Below are positions 41,876 to 50,363 of a DNA stretch of 64,000 bases, piece after piece. Source of the stretch: DASVVT01 sp036386415 (GTDB lineage: Bacteria; Acidobacteriota; Blastocatellia; Pyrinomonadales; Pyrinomonadaceae); contig DASVVT010000067.1 of assembly GCA_036386415.1 (NCBI GenBank), positions 48,861 to 112,860 on the forward strand, read 5' to 3'. Position 1 is the first letter of the stretch. Each line of letters starts with the position of its first letter. Position numbers and translations under genes: made by a program. Below the pieces are notes generated by a model. The model saw only the letters and a program-made list of their open reading frames with translations, was not told the origin of the DNA and did not search any database.

Positions 41876-42474
41876 TGACGGAGAATCTTGAACTCAGACT
41901 TCGGCAACGGATGCGAAAAGCACGGGCTGTTAAGTTTCAAGGAATCGGTTTCAGAAATGTCTGGCATCAGTTTGCCAACAAGAAGGATATAGTTTCCACT
42001 AAAGGTAGTTTGAAAGCGGGCGGGCGGTACAATATCGCAACGAGTTTCGGGGTGCTTTATCTCTCGTGCGATGTGCACACGTGTATTAAAGAGCTCGAAT
42101 ATGCTGCCGAATACGACAAAGTTGATATAGAAGAGAAGCTGCCGCGCACATTTGCCGGAGTTAAAGTGGAGCTCACAAAAGTCTTGGACTTGACGGACGC
42201 CGAGGTCCGCCGCACCCTTGGCGTTCCGAGAAAGATTCTGTTAAAAACGGACTGGGCTAAAGAGAATTCAAAGGGGTACGAAGCGCCTACTCAGCTCATT
42301 GGCCGGATGGCGAAGGAGGAAGGTTTCGAGGCTCTTTTAGTTCCTTCTGCTAGATGGTCAGGTAAAAATTTGGACCTGCTCGACGACGGCAACCTGTTGA
42401 AACGAGTCTTAGTGGTAAATATCAATACCCTGATAGCAAAAAAAAGAGTCGCCCGAATGCCTCGCTCAAAATGA
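41875..42474 (+). CDS. RES-domain protein (putative NAD+-degrading toxin)
   Basis: 199 residues from the ATG at 41875, a start overlapping the preceding TGA. The RES fold is related to ADP-ribosyltransferases, and characterised toxins of this type break down NAD+. The core is visible: FQGIGFRNVWHQFANKKD carries the first Arg, then KAGGRYNIATSFGVLYLSCD (equivalent of GGRWNxxGxxVLYxS), followed by the acidic IKELEYAAEY. The rest (LDLTDAEVRRTLGV, YEAPTQLIGRMAKEEGFEAL, LLVPSARWSGKNLDL) also matches RES toxins. A MbcA/Xre-like partner is directly upstream, as in RES modules. Expression would arrest or kill the cell if not restrained. Confidence 0.85.
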   Translation: MTENLELRLRQRMRKARAVKFQGIGFRNVWHQFANKKDIVSTKGSLKAGGRYNIATSFGVLYLSCDVHTCIKELEYAAEYDKVDIEEKLPRTFAGVKVELTKVLDLTDAEVRRTLGVPRKILLKTDWAKENSKGYEAPTQLIGRMAKEEGFEALLVPSARWSGKNLDLLDDGNLLKRVLVVNINTLIAKKRVARMPRSK

Positions 42475-42550
42475 TCTTTTGATTACTGAATCAAGTCGCG
42501 TTAACGCCGAGGTGCTCGTTCGCTATTGGATTTTAGAATTGAAGAAATTC

Positions 42551-43108
42551 GTGCGAGTCTTAGGAATTGATCCGGGGAGCGAGACGACGGGCTGGGGCGT
42601 CGTGGAGGGCGATGGGCGTCGTTATCGCCTGGTCGAGTATGGGACGGTGAAGGCTTCGCCGCGCGAGAGATTTGCGGCGCGATTGTTGAAGGTGAGCGAC
42701 GGCATAGAGGCCGTGATCGCGCGCTTCGAGCCGGATGCCTGTGCGGTGGAGGAGGCTTTCTTTGCCGTTAACGTCAAGACCGCTCTCAAGCTCGGTCAGG
42801 TGCGCGGCGTGGTGCTTGTCGCCGCCGAGCGCGCCTCTTTAGATATCTTCGAGTATAGCCCGCGACTCATCAAGCAGACGGTCGTCGGCTACGGTAACGC
42901 CGAAAAGCATCAGGTGCAGGAGATGGTGCGCGTGCTCCTCTCGCTCGCCAGTGTGCCTTCGCCCCACGATGCCTCGGACGCGCTCGCCATCGCCATCTGC
43001 CACTTTCACCACGCGGGCGTGAGCACACGCATACAAGAAGCGGACGCCCGCGTCAGACCTAACGCTACTGCATCGCCTGCGACTGGTCGCCGCCGCACCT
43101 CACGGTAA
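42551..43108 (+). CDS. ruvC: Holliday junction resolvase RuvC
   Basis: 185 residues from the GTG at 42551 (VRVLGIDPGSETTG), the normal RuvC start; an in-frame upstream ATG would add 24 unrelated residues. Acidic catalytic residues are in GIDPGS (Asp), VEEAFFAVN (Glu) and the late PHDASDALAIAICH (two Asp). It cuts Holliday junctions with RuvAB. The C-terminal 20 residues are basic. ruvA and ruvB are not in the window. The island upstream separates it from yebC. Confidence 0.95.
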   Translation: MRVLGIDPGSETTGWGVVEGDGRRYRLVEYGTVKASPRERFAARLLKVSDGIEAVIARFEPDACAVEEAFFAVNVKTALKLGQVRGVVLVAAERASLDIFEYSPRLIKQTVVGYGNAEKHQVQEMVRVLLSLASVPSPHDASDALAIAICHFHHAGVSTRIQEADARVRPNATASPATGRRRTSR

Positions 43109-43331
43109 GCTTCACGCTCTTCAAGCGCGATCACCTTGCGCTCGGCTTCCCCTGCCATGTCGCCGCTTACGTCGCGTTTTGCAAGAATCATTGCTGCCGG
43201 TGATTTCGTGAGATTCTAATCCTTCCGGATTGTTTGCGACTGCGGCACGCGGCGCTACTTCGAGTCGATCTGCGACAAGGCCGGACATGTCGCTTTGATC
43301 AAAACCTCATCTCGCAGGAAGGAGACAGGTC

Positions 43332-44069
43332 ATGTTGAGATGTGCCTCAAGGAAATGCCTACGCTTTGCTTCTCTGGCGATCATCGTCTGCGCTATGTCT
43401 GTTGCTCATGATGTGACTGCGCAAAGGCGAAGCGCTCCACAGGGCGGGCAGCGGGCCGTCGTAGTTGACGAGCGGCTGGCGGCGCTCAGAGATGAGCCAG
43501 ACTTCTCAGCGCGGCTCTTGCAGCGAATGAGCCGCGGGCGGATGGTGTCTATTATGGGGACGCGTCGCGCGCCTGACGGCGTCGTGTTCTATCGCGTCGC
43601 GGTCACACGCCGCACGCGCGGATGGCTACAGAGCGAAGCGGTCGTCTCCCCTTCGCGCGCAGGCGACGACGAGCGCCTCCTGCGTCTCATACGCGGCTCG
43701 GAAGAGTTCGACCGCATCGTGCGCGCGCGCATCTTTTTAGACCTCTTTTCGAGATCACCCTTGCGCCCTGTGGTCTTGATGCTCTACGCGGAGGCAGCGG
43801 AAGCGGCGGCTGAGAGGCTTTCACGCGAGGCCGGAAGGCGTCTGGACGAGCGGGAGATGGCTGCGGGAGGCGCGCCACGCTTCAGCTATTTTCTGAACTA
43901 CAACGGCCTCGACAGGTACAACCGGCAGGGGATCAGCTTCGTTTATGATCGCACGTCAAAGCAGTTTCACTACGACGGCGCGGCGTGGCGCGAGATCGTG
44001 CGCCGCCACCCGCAGAGCTCGGAGGCGGCGCAGGCGCGCGCCCGCCTCAATGCGAAGCCTGCGAAGTGA
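43332..44069 (+). CDS. Secreted SH3-like domain protein
   Basis: 245 residues with a signal peptide (LRFASLAIIVCAMSVAHDVTA; cleavage near residue 31). A bacterial SH3-like module follows: VVVDERLAALRDEPDFSARL, LQRMSRGRMVSIMG, GVVFYRVAVTRRTRGWLQSE. SH3b domains bind cell-wall glycans or peptides. The rest is helical with a TPR-like ending (WREIVRRHPQSSEAAQARAR), resembling Acidobacterial envelope proteins. GGAAGGAGACAGGTC before the ATG is a strong ribosome-binding site. Confidence 0.8.
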   Translation: MLRCASRKCLRFASLAIIVCAMSVAHDVTAQRRSAPQGGQRAVVVDERLAALRDEPDFSARLLQRMSRGRMVSIMGTRRAPDGVVFYRVAVTRRTRGWLQSEAVVSPSRAGDDERLLRLIRGSEEFDRIVRARIFLDLFSRSPLRPVVLMLYAEAAEAAAERLSREAGRRLDEREMAAGGAPRFSYFLNYNGLDRYNRQGISFVYDRTSKQFHYDGAAWREIVRRHPQSSEAAQARARLNAKPAK

Positions 44070-44124
44070 GCGCGAAAGAGCGAGTCTAAAAAGAGTAGCA
44101 GAGTGGCTTCGGTGAGTAGAGATG

Positions 44125-44220
44125 TAAACGCAAAGGATGCTAAGTGCACGCGCAGAGGGCGCAAAGAGATGACTTCTTCTTCGCGCCCTCTGCGACATCC
44201 TTAGGGTCCTTTGCGTTTAA
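44125..44220. repeat. Fold-back repeat, family B copy 4
   Basis: The outer arms are TAAACGCAAAGGATGCTAAG and CTTAGGGTCCTTTGCGTTTA. The inner arms are CGCAGAGGGCGCAAAGAG and TCGCGCCCTCTGCG. Confidence 0.8.
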
Positions 44221-44256
44221 TTCCTCCTGTTTATAGACCTTTCATGGGATTATGCT

Positions 44257-44358
44257 TCAGTCGTCAGTCGTGATCGTGCCGAGTCCCTTCGCGTCCGTGA
44301 TAGTTGCATTCACAGCATCGCTCAGGTTCACGAAGAAGGTCTCGTTCGCCTCATGCAT
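44257..44358 (-). pseudogene. Fragment of a Calx-beta domain gene
   Basis: On the minus strand 33 codons read MHEANETFFVNLSDAVNATI then TDAKGLGTITTDD and stop. This is the C-terminal half of a Calx-beta repeat (NETFFVNLSxxxNATIxDxxGxGTIxxDD). An in-frame stop lies just upstream and no ribosome-binding site is present. It is the remnant of a secreted adhesin gene. Confidence 0.6.
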
Positions 44359-44360
44359 CT

Positions 44361-44588
44361 GGTTTCATCCGATCTGAATTTGACTTGATGATATAACGAC
44401 CAGCCGTCATTTCGCGCTGCACACCTTCGGCCTCCCCCGCCAATTATCAGGACTAGAATGGCATCGGCGCTTTTCAATGAAGCGTAGTCGATGCATAATC
44501 AATCTATCTCTGGCTTAAATCTTTAATGCATCCAGCGGCATGCGAGGTAGTGGCGCGAGTTGACGGGCAAGGAGGGTGAAAAGAGACG
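44361..44588. other. Gap upstream of the galactose cluster
   Basis: About 230 bases without a gene or family repeat. It probably holds the galactose operon promoter, but no confident -35/-10 pair was found. Confidence 0.3.
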
Positions 44589-44756
44589 ATGAAGCGTAGA
44601 CAGATCACACTCGCAGATGGACGCTACCTGATCTTTTATACCTTTGATGATGAGATGCCCGCGCCCGCTTCTGCTCAAGAGGGAGGCGCTGTGGAGCAGC
44701 AGCAGCGACGCGAGCCGCCGGTAGAAACGGAGCGAGAGGAGAAGCCGCGTGTCTGA
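44589..44756 (+). CDS. Small protein, first gene of the galactose cluster
   Basis: 55 residues: MKRRQITLADGRYLIFYTFD, then DEMPAPASAQEGGAVEQQ and a Glu/Arg-rich end. It overlaps the GTG start of galT by 8 bases, the coupling expected of a real gene. The N-terminal half has strand-like sequence; the C-terminal half is low complexity. No function assigned. Confidence 0.6.
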   Translation: MKRRQITLADGRYLIFYTFDDEMPAPASAQEGGAVEQQQRREPPVETEREEKPRV

Positions 44757-45747
44757 GCTTCGCTGGAACCCGCTCCTCGGCGAATGGCTGGCGACGGCCA
44801 CACACCGCCAGCAGCGCACCTTTCTGCCCCCGGCTGATTTTTGCCCCCTGTGTCCGACCAGAGCGGGCGGCTTCCCCACCGAAATTCCCGAAAGCACCTA
44901 CGACATAGTCTCTTTCGAGAACAAGTTTCCTTCCCTGCGCTCGCACCCTGAGCCGCCTGCGATTGAGAGCACGGAGCTATATCCTGTCCGTCCCTCGGAA
45001 GGCGTGTGTGAGGTCGTCGTCTATACGCCGAACCACACTTCGTCGCTCGCCGCAGAGCCCGTCGAGCAGATAGACAAGCTGGTGCGCGTGTGGACGGATC
45101 GCTTCCGTGAGTTGGGCGCGCTTGCCTTCGTCCGGTACGTCTTCATCTTTGAGAACAAGGGCGAGGCCATAGGCGTCACGCTCCATCACCCGCACGGCCA
45201 GATTTACGCTTACCCGTTCGTCCCGCCGCGCCTTGCGCGCGAGCTGGAACAATCAAAGGCGCATCACGAACAGAAGGGGCGATGCCTGCTCTGTGACGTG
45301 TTGGCAGAGGAACGGCAGATTAGTCGAAGAATCGTTGCCGAGAACGAGTCTTTCACAGCCTTCATTCCGTTCTTCGCGCGCTGGCCTTACGAGACGCACG
45401 TCTATTCGCGCCGCCATTTCCAAGCACTCACGGACATGACGCGCGACGAGCAGAAAAACCTCGCCTCGATGCTCAAGACGGTGCTGGCCGCTTTTGATCT
45501 TCTCTTCAATCTTTCGTTTCCCTACATGATGGTGATGCATCAACGCCCCGTCGATGGTGGCGCTTACGACTACTACCATTTTCACATAGAGTTCTATCCT
45601 CCGCTGCGCTCCGCCAACCGGCTCAAATACCTGGCCGGAAGCGAGACGGGGGCGGGCATGTTCATCAACGACACGCTGCCGGAGGAGAAGGCCGCAGAAC
45701 TACGCTCGCACGTTGCGCCCGCCGTGTGGAAGGGAGAGGGGCGATGA
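44749..45747 (+). CDS. galT: Galactose-1-phosphate uridylyltransferase
   Basis: 332 residues from a GTG. Leloir-pathway enzyme exchanging UMP between UDP-glucose and galactose-1-phosphate. The first zinc-ligand pair is FCPLCPTRAGG (about residues 27-37). The family's FENKFPSL, EVVVYTPNH and FIFENKGEAIGVTLHHPHGQ are present, the last containing the HPHGQ active site with the nucleophilic His. CLLCDVL and HFHIEFYPP follow. The ATGA at 45744 couples it to galK. Confidence 0.97.
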   Translation: MSELRWNPLLGEWLATATHRQQRTFLPPADFCPLCPTRAGGFPTEIPESTYDIVSFENKFPSLRSHPEPPAIESTELYPVRPSEGVCEVVVYTPNHTSSLAAEPVEQIDKLVRVWTDRFRELGALAFVRYVFIFENKGEAIGVTLHHPHGQIYAYPFVPPRLARELEQSKAHHEQKGRCLLCDVLAEERQISRRIVAENESFTAFIPFFARWPYETHVYSRRHFQALTDMTRDEQKNLASMLKTVLAAFDLLFNLSFPYMMVMHQRPVDGGAYDYYHFHIEFYPPLRSANRLKYLAGSETGAGMFINDTLPEEKAAELRSHVAPAVWKGEGR

Positions 45748-46904
45748 TTGATCTGGATGCGCTGGAGAGAGCTTTCGAGAGGTTGTACGACTCTCGCCCG
45801 CGCCTCTTCAGCGCGCCCGGTCGTGTCAACCTGATCGGCGAGCACACGGACTACAACGACGGGTTTGTGCTGCCGATGGCGATCAATCGCCGGACGGTGG
45901 TGGCCGCGTCTGCGCGCACGGATCGTCGCGTGCGCGCGATGACACGGAACCTGAATGAGACTGCCGCGTTTGATCTGGATCAAAAGGGGACGCCGCGCCG
46001 CCAGCACTGGCTTGATTATGTCGAAGGCGTGGCGCGCGCTCTTGAAGAGAGTGGGCTGCATCTGGGCGGGGCTGATCTACTCCTCGAATCGGATGTGCCT
46101 GTGGGGGCCGGTCTCTCTTCTTCGGCTGCGCTCGAGGTCTCGGTCGGCCTCGCGCTCGTCTCCGTCATGGGGGCGGAGATTGACCGCGTGCGGCTGGCGC
46201 TCGCAGGGCAAAGGGCAGAGCATATCTACGTCGGGGCTCAGGTTGGGATCATGGATCAGTTCGTCGCGGCGCTCGGCCAGCGCGGTCATGCGCTGCTCAT
46301 TGATTGCCGCTCGCTCGAATCGAGGCTCGTTCCGCTCAACATAGATGATACTTCGGTCGTGATCTGTGATACAGGCGTGAAGCATGAGCTGGCGACCTCG
46401 GAGTACAACACGCGGCGGGCCGAGTGCGAGCGCGGCGTCGAGATACTTCGCGAGAGGTGGCCCGGGATTGCGGCGCTGCGGGACGTCACCCTCACGGAGT
46501 TCCAGAATTTCGAGCAGCATCTACCCGAACCAATCCGGCGTCGCTGCCGACATGTCATCACGGAGAATGCGCGAACGCTTGCCTTCGCAGACGCTCTGCG
46601 CTCAGGAGGCCTGGAAGAGATGGGAAGGCTGATGGCGCTTTCACACCGGTCGCTGCGCGACGACTACGAGGTGAGCTGTCATGAGCTGGACGTGATGGTA
46701 GAGATTGCGACCTCTTTCAAAGAGGCAACTGTGGGTGCGCGCATGACCGGCGGAGGGTTCGGCGGCTGCACTGTCAACCTTGTGCGTCGTGACCATCTGG
46801 AAGAGTTTCAAAAGGTCATCCGCCGCGAGTACGGTCGAGCGACAGGCATCGACCCGCCCATCTATGTGGTCGAGGCCGACGATGGCGCGCAAGAGATCGG
46901 CTGA
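45744..46904 (+). CDS. galK: Galactokinase
   Basis: 386 residues from the ATG at 45744, overlapping the galT stop. GHMP kinase making galactose-1-phosphate from galactose and ATP. Motifs in order: the galactokinase signature FSAPGRVNLIGEHTDYNDGF (about 20-39), the ATP loop VPVGAGLSSSAALEVSVGLA (about 119-138), QVGIMDQFVAALGQRGHALL with the catalytic Asp, and GARMTGGGFGGCTVNLV (about 337-353). Complete and probably functional. Confidence 0.97.
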   Translation: MIDLDALERAFERLYDSRPRLFSAPGRVNLIGEHTDYNDGFVLPMAINRRTVVAASARTDRRVRAMTRNLNETAAFDLDQKGTPRRQHWLDYVEGVARALEESGLHLGGADLLLESDVPVGAGLSSSAALEVSVGLALVSVMGAEIDRVRLALAGQRAEHIYVGAQVGIMDQFVAALGQRGHALLIDCRSLESRLVPLNIDDTSVVICDTGVKHELATSEYNTRRAECERGVEILRERWPGIAALRDVTLTEFQNFEQHLPEPIRRRCRHVITENARTLAFADALRSGGLEEMGRLMALSHRSLRDDYEVSCHELDVMVEIATSFKEATVGARMTGGGFGGCTVNLVRRDHLEEFQKVIRREYGRATGIDPPIYVVEADDGAQEIG

Positions 46905-46910
46905 AGAAGC

Positions 46911-46982
46911 TCACGCAAAGACGCTGGAGGACGCGAAGATAAAAAAGAGCCTTTTCTTTGCGCCTTTGCGTCTTTGCGTGAG
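46911..46982. repeat. Fold-back repeat, family B copy 5
   Basis: Arms TCACGCAAAGACGCTGGAGG and the complement around TTTGCGCCTTTGCGTCTTTG. It occupies most of the 104-base gap between galK and the GH2 gene, inside the presumed operon. Confidence 0.75.
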
Positions 46983-47008
46983 ACCTTTGTTCTGTTACTA
47001 AAGAGTCT

Positions 47009-48799
47009 ATGGAACTTCCACAACCTGCTATTCCTCGTCCTGAATATCCACGGCCACAGTTTGTGCGGGCTGAATGGTTGAACTTGAACGGTCAATGGGA
47101 GTTTGACTTTGACGACGAGAACCGTGGGCGGCAAGCGGGCTGGCAGGACGGACGTCAGCTACCGCGTCGCATCGTCGTGCCGTTTCCGTATCAAAGCGAG
47201 CTTTCCGGCATTAACGACAAGAGCGTTCACGAGTATGTCTGGTACGCACGCGGCTTTGAAGTGCCTGTGGAGTGGCGTGGCCGCGACCTGCTGCTCAATT
47301 TCGGCGCGGTGGACTACAGATCGACGGTCTGGGTCAACGGCCAGGAGGTCGGCCACCATCACGGCGGGCACGTGCCGTTTCAGTTCGACATCGCCCCTTA
47401 CATCAAGGAGGGCGAAAACCGTCTCACAGTGCGCGTCGAGGACAGGCAGAATCCGCGCCAGCCGCGCGGCAAACAGTCTAGCACCGGGCTACCGCACGAC
47501 ATTGACTATTACTGCACGACCGGAATCTGGCAGACGGTCTGGCTTGAGCCCGTCGCGCCCGTCAGAATCGAAGAGCTGAGAATCACTCCGCACGCATTCG
47601 ACAATAGTCTGGACGTGGGCATCTATCTGCACGCGCCTTCGGGGGCGTGGCGTCTGGAGGTTGACGCCCTTGATAACGGAGAGGTCGTCGCGCGAAATGA
47701 AGTGGTCACGGCTGTCGCCACCGGTTGGCTCAAGCTGGGCATTCCCTACGCCAAGCTCTGGTCTCCTGAATCACCTCACCTCTACGATCTACATGTGCGC
47801 CTGTTTGAAGGCGATCAATTGCTTGACGAAGTCAGGTCGTATGCGGGACTGCGCAGCGTCGAGATGCGCGACAGGCGCGTCTTTCTGAACGGCAGGCCGA
47901 CCTACCTGAAGATGGTTCTGGATCAGGGCTACTGGCCGCAGAGCTACCTGGCCGCGCCTTCGGATGAAGCGCTGCAAGAGGATGTCGGCTATGCCAAGCT
48001 CTTCGGCTTCAACGGCGCGCGCAAGCACCAGAAGATAGAAGACCCGCGCTGGCTCTACTGGTGCGATAAGCTGGGACTGCTCGTCTGGGAAGAGATGCCG
48101 AATGCGCGCGAGTGGTCTTCGACGGCTGAAGAGCGGCTGGCGGCGGAATGGCGCGTCGCCGTGCAGCGCGACTACAACCACCCTTGCATCATCGCCTGGG
48201 TTCCGGTCAACGAGAGTATGGGATTTCCACGCCTGCGGCGGAGCCATCCGGGGCAGTACGCTTTTCTTGAGCGGATGGTCAGGTTCACGCGCCGTCTGGA
48301 CCCGACGCGCCCCGTCATAGACAACGACGGGTGGGAGCACACGGACATCACGGATATCTGCGCCATACACGACTACACGCCGAGCGGGGACGCGTTGCGC
48401 GAACGCTATCGTGAGACTCTGGGCGGCGGCGCGCTTCCGGATAAGGTCTGGATCGGGAACAAGCCGCTCTTTACGCGCGGGTCGCGCTACCGTGGGCAGC
48501 CCGTCGTGCTCTCGGAAGTGGGCGGTTTTCTCATGACGCCGCGAGACATCCCTGAAGAGGAGCGTGATCTGTTGTACAGATTCTACGGCTCTTTCACCAT
48601 GCCGGAAGAGCTGCTCGCCAGGTATCGTGATCTGATGGAAGGAATCGCCTCGCTCCATTTCCTCGCCGGGTTCTGCTACACACAGTTGACGGATATAGAA
48701 CAGGAGACCAACGGGCTGCTGACCTATGATCGCCAGCCTAAAGTTCCGCCCGAGGCGATTGCCGAGATACATCGTGAGCTATTTCGGGTGGTGACATGA
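47009..48799 (+). CDS. Glycoside hydrolase family 2 enzyme (beta-galactosidase-like)
   Basis: 596 residues, no signal peptide, so cytoplasmic. Sugar-binding domain (WLNLNGQWEFDFDDEN; VWYARGFEVPVEWRGRDLLL; DYRSTVWVNGQEVGHHHGGH), Ig-like domain (about 185-285), then the TIM barrel. The acid/base Glu402 is in AWVPVNESMG, the nucleophile Glu503 in PVVLSEVGGF. Shorter than LacZ (about 1020 residues), close to compact GH2 exo-glycosidases. With galT-galK and a mutarotase-like gene next to it, release of galactose is plausible; glucuronidase activity is not excluded. Confidence 0.85.
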   Translation: MELPQPAIPRPEYPRPQFVRAEWLNLNGQWEFDFDDENRGRQAGWQDGRQLPRRIVVPFPYQSELSGINDKSVHEYVWYARGFEVPVEWRGRDLLLNFGAVDYRSTVWVNGQEVGHHHGGHVPFQFDIAPYIKEGENRLTVRVEDRQNPRQPRGKQSSTGLPHDIDYYCTTGIWQTVWLEPVAPVRIEELRITPHAFDNSLDVGIYLHAPSGAWRLEVDALDNGEVVARNEVVTAVATGWLKLGIPYAKLWSPESPHLYDLHVRLFEGDQLLDEVRSYAGLRSVEMRDRRVFLNGRPTYLKMVLDQGYWPQSYLAAPSDEALQEDVGYAKLFGFNGARKHQKIEDPRWLYWCDKLGLLVWEEMPNAREWSSTAEERLAAEWRVAVQRDYNHPCIIAWVPVNESMGFPRLRRSHPGQYAFLERMVRFTRRLDPTRPVIDNDGWEHTDITDICAIHDYTPSGDALRERYRETLGGGALPDKVWIGNKPLFTRGSRYRGQPVVLSEVGGFLMTPRDIPEEERDLLYRFYGSFTMPEELLARYRDLMEGIASLHFLAGFCYTQLTDIEQETNGLLTYDRQPKVPPEAIAEIHRELFRVVT

Positions 48800-49746
48800 C
48801 AGAACCACTTTCAACAGAGGTGACGTTGGAAAAGCTTATCTATCTCGATCTGCCTGATTGCTACAGGCTGTCTAACGGGACGGTTGAAGTGATCGTCACG
48901 ACCGCCGTCGGCCCGCGCATTCTTCGCTATGGCTTTTGCGGCGAAGATAATATTCTCGGCGAAGTGAAGGATGACGGGTTGGAGACTGCGCTGGGGCAGT
49001 TCAAGCCCTGGGGCGGCCACCGTCTCTGGGTCGCGCCCGAAGCCGTGCCTGGAAGCTACGCGCCCGACAATAGCCCCATCGAGTTTGAGATAAAGTCCGC
49101 CAACACTATCCATTTGATGCCGCCGCCTGAGACTGCGACAGGCATCCAAAAGGAGATCACCGTCCGGCTCGACCCTGAAGGCACAGGCGTTACCATCCGG
49201 CACAAGATCATCAATCGTCATCACTGGACAATCGCGGCGTCAGTCTGGGCGCTGACCATCATGCGAGGCGGCGGAGAGGCAATTCTCCCGCAGGAGCCAT
49301 ACCGTTCCCATGACGACTACCTGCTTCCGGCGCGCCCCCTTGTGCTCTGGCATTTTACAGACCTCAGCGACCCGCGCTGGACGATTGGCAGGAGATACAT
49401 TCGTCTGCGCACGGACGCTGCTCGCCCGGAGCCGCAGAAGATCGGCATCATGAACAAGCAGGGCTGGGCTGCCTATCATCACCAGGAGACGTTGTTCGTC
49501 AAGCGCTTCGCTTATCAAGAGGATGCAACCTATCCTGATTACGGCAGCAACAACGAGACCTACACCGCCGCCGAGTTCATAGAGCTAGAATCGCTCGCCC
49601 CTCTGCGCTGCCTGGAGCCCGGCATGGCTGCCGAGCATGTCGAGCGCTGGTATCTGTTCGGGAACGTGAGACGCGGCGAGACGGAGACGGAAATCGACGA
49701 GGCTGTGAGACCGCTCATCGCGCAGACTTCCATGCGCGTCGATTAG
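48796..49746 (+). CDS. Galactose-mutarotase-fold protein (DUF4380-like)
   Basis: 316 residues. It begins within the stop of the GH2 gene (ATGA at 48796). Beta-sandwich sequence: CYRLSNGTVEVIVTTAVGPR, WGGHRLWVAPEAVPGSYAPD, VTIRHKIINRHHWTIAASVW and IGIMNKQGWAAYHH. The layout matches DUF4380/aldose-epimerase-like sugar-binding domains. The His and Glu needed for epimerase action cannot be assigned by eye. Last gene of the galactose cluster, ending about 70 bases before a family D repeat. Confidence 0.75.
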   Translation: MTEPLSTEVTLEKLIYLDLPDCYRLSNGTVEVIVTTAVGPRILRYGFCGEDNILGEVKDDGLETALGQFKPWGGHRLWVAPEAVPGSYAPDNSPIEFEIKSANTIHLMPPPETATGIQKEITVRLDPEGTGVTIRHKIINRHHWTIAASVWALTIMRGGGEAILPQEPYRSHDDYLLPARPLVLWHFTDLSDPRWTIGRRYIRLRTDAARPEPQKIGIMNKQGWAAYHHQETLFVKRFAYQEDATYPDYGSNNETYTAAEFIELESLAPLRCLEPGMAAEHVERWYLFGNVRRGETETEIDEAVRPLIAQTSMRVD

Positions 49747-49813
49747 AGGCAGGGAAGAAAACTGAAACTGAACTACAGAGACTGTAGAGGAAACAGAATC
49801 AAAATAGGCGAGC

Positions 49814-49892
49814 GACGATCCACGAAGTAACACGAAACGACACGAACCGAGGAGGCTGTTTCGTGTTGCTTCGTGTGATTTAGTGGATCGTC
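49814..49892. repeat. Fold-back repeat, family D copy 3
   Basis: Arms GACGATCCACGAAGTAACAC and the complement ending GATTTAGTGGATCGTC, with one mismatch. CACGAA units. Confidence 0.8.
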
Positions 49893-49947
49893 CCCCGTCC
49901 TCTTTTGTTTGCATCTTGGTATTATTTAGCTGTCGAAGAGGAGAGAG

Positions 49948-50247
49948 ATGGCGGAAAAAAGAGTGACCGTGCTCGCTCGCGTCCATGCCAGAGAGGGTAT
50001 GGAAGAGAAGGTCAGGCAGGAGCTACTGGCTCTGGTCGCCCCTTCGCGACGCGAAGAGGCTTGCATCGACTACAACCTGCACCAGTCCGAGGACGATCAG
50101 ACCGTCTTCATGTTCTACGAAAACTGGGCGAGCCGTGAGGCTTTAGATAAACACCTTTCGATGCCCTACCTGGATGCCTTCGATGAACGGGTCGAAGGGA
50201 TGCTGGCCGAAGAGGTTGAGATCACCCTCTGGGAAATGATCGGTTAG
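49948..50247 (+). CDS. ABM-domain monooxygenase-like protein (YgiN type)
   Basis: 99 residues, a single ferredoxin-like ABM domain: VTVLARVHAREGMEEKVRQE, CIDYNLHQSEDDQTVFMFYE, WASREALDKHLSMPYLDAF. Such proteins dimerise and act as cofactor-free quinol monooxygenases or small-molecule sensors. GAGGAGAG lies before the ATG. Substrate unknown. Confidence 0.9.
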   Translation: MAEKRVTVLARVHAREGMEEKVRQELLALVAPSRREEACIDYNLHQSEDDQTVFMFYENWASREALDKHLSMPYLDAFDERVEGMLAEEVEITLWEMIG

Positions 50248-50363
50248 GCCAGCATTGTCCGGTTGTGAAGGCAGGCCGACATGCTTTACTCTCCTGGTTC
50301 GCTGGACTGAACGGGAGACTCTAGAGCAAATTTCAATCGAGTGTAGGGAGAGAGCGAACGTCT

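Larger units (their letters stand above)
37712..42474 (+). other. Inserted four-gene phosphorelay/RES toxin-antitoxin island
   Basis: Four co-directional genes with stop-start overlaps (ATGA at 40468, TGATG at 41873), standing between yebC and ruvC. Their DNA is visibly richer in A+T and in AT-ending codons than either neighbour, which suggests horizontal gain. No integrase, tRNA or terminal repeat marks the ends. Confidence 0.7.

Noticed and set aside
43006..43191. 61-residue minus-strand ORF over the ruvC end
   Set aside because: Antisense to ruvC's tail and basic C-terminus; no supporting signals.
43109..43331. Short plus-strand frame reading CDCGTRRYFESICDKAGH
   Set aside because: It has the look of a zinc-ribbon piece but begins after a stop, lacks a start codon and overlaps the next gene; possibly a remnant, too weak to list.
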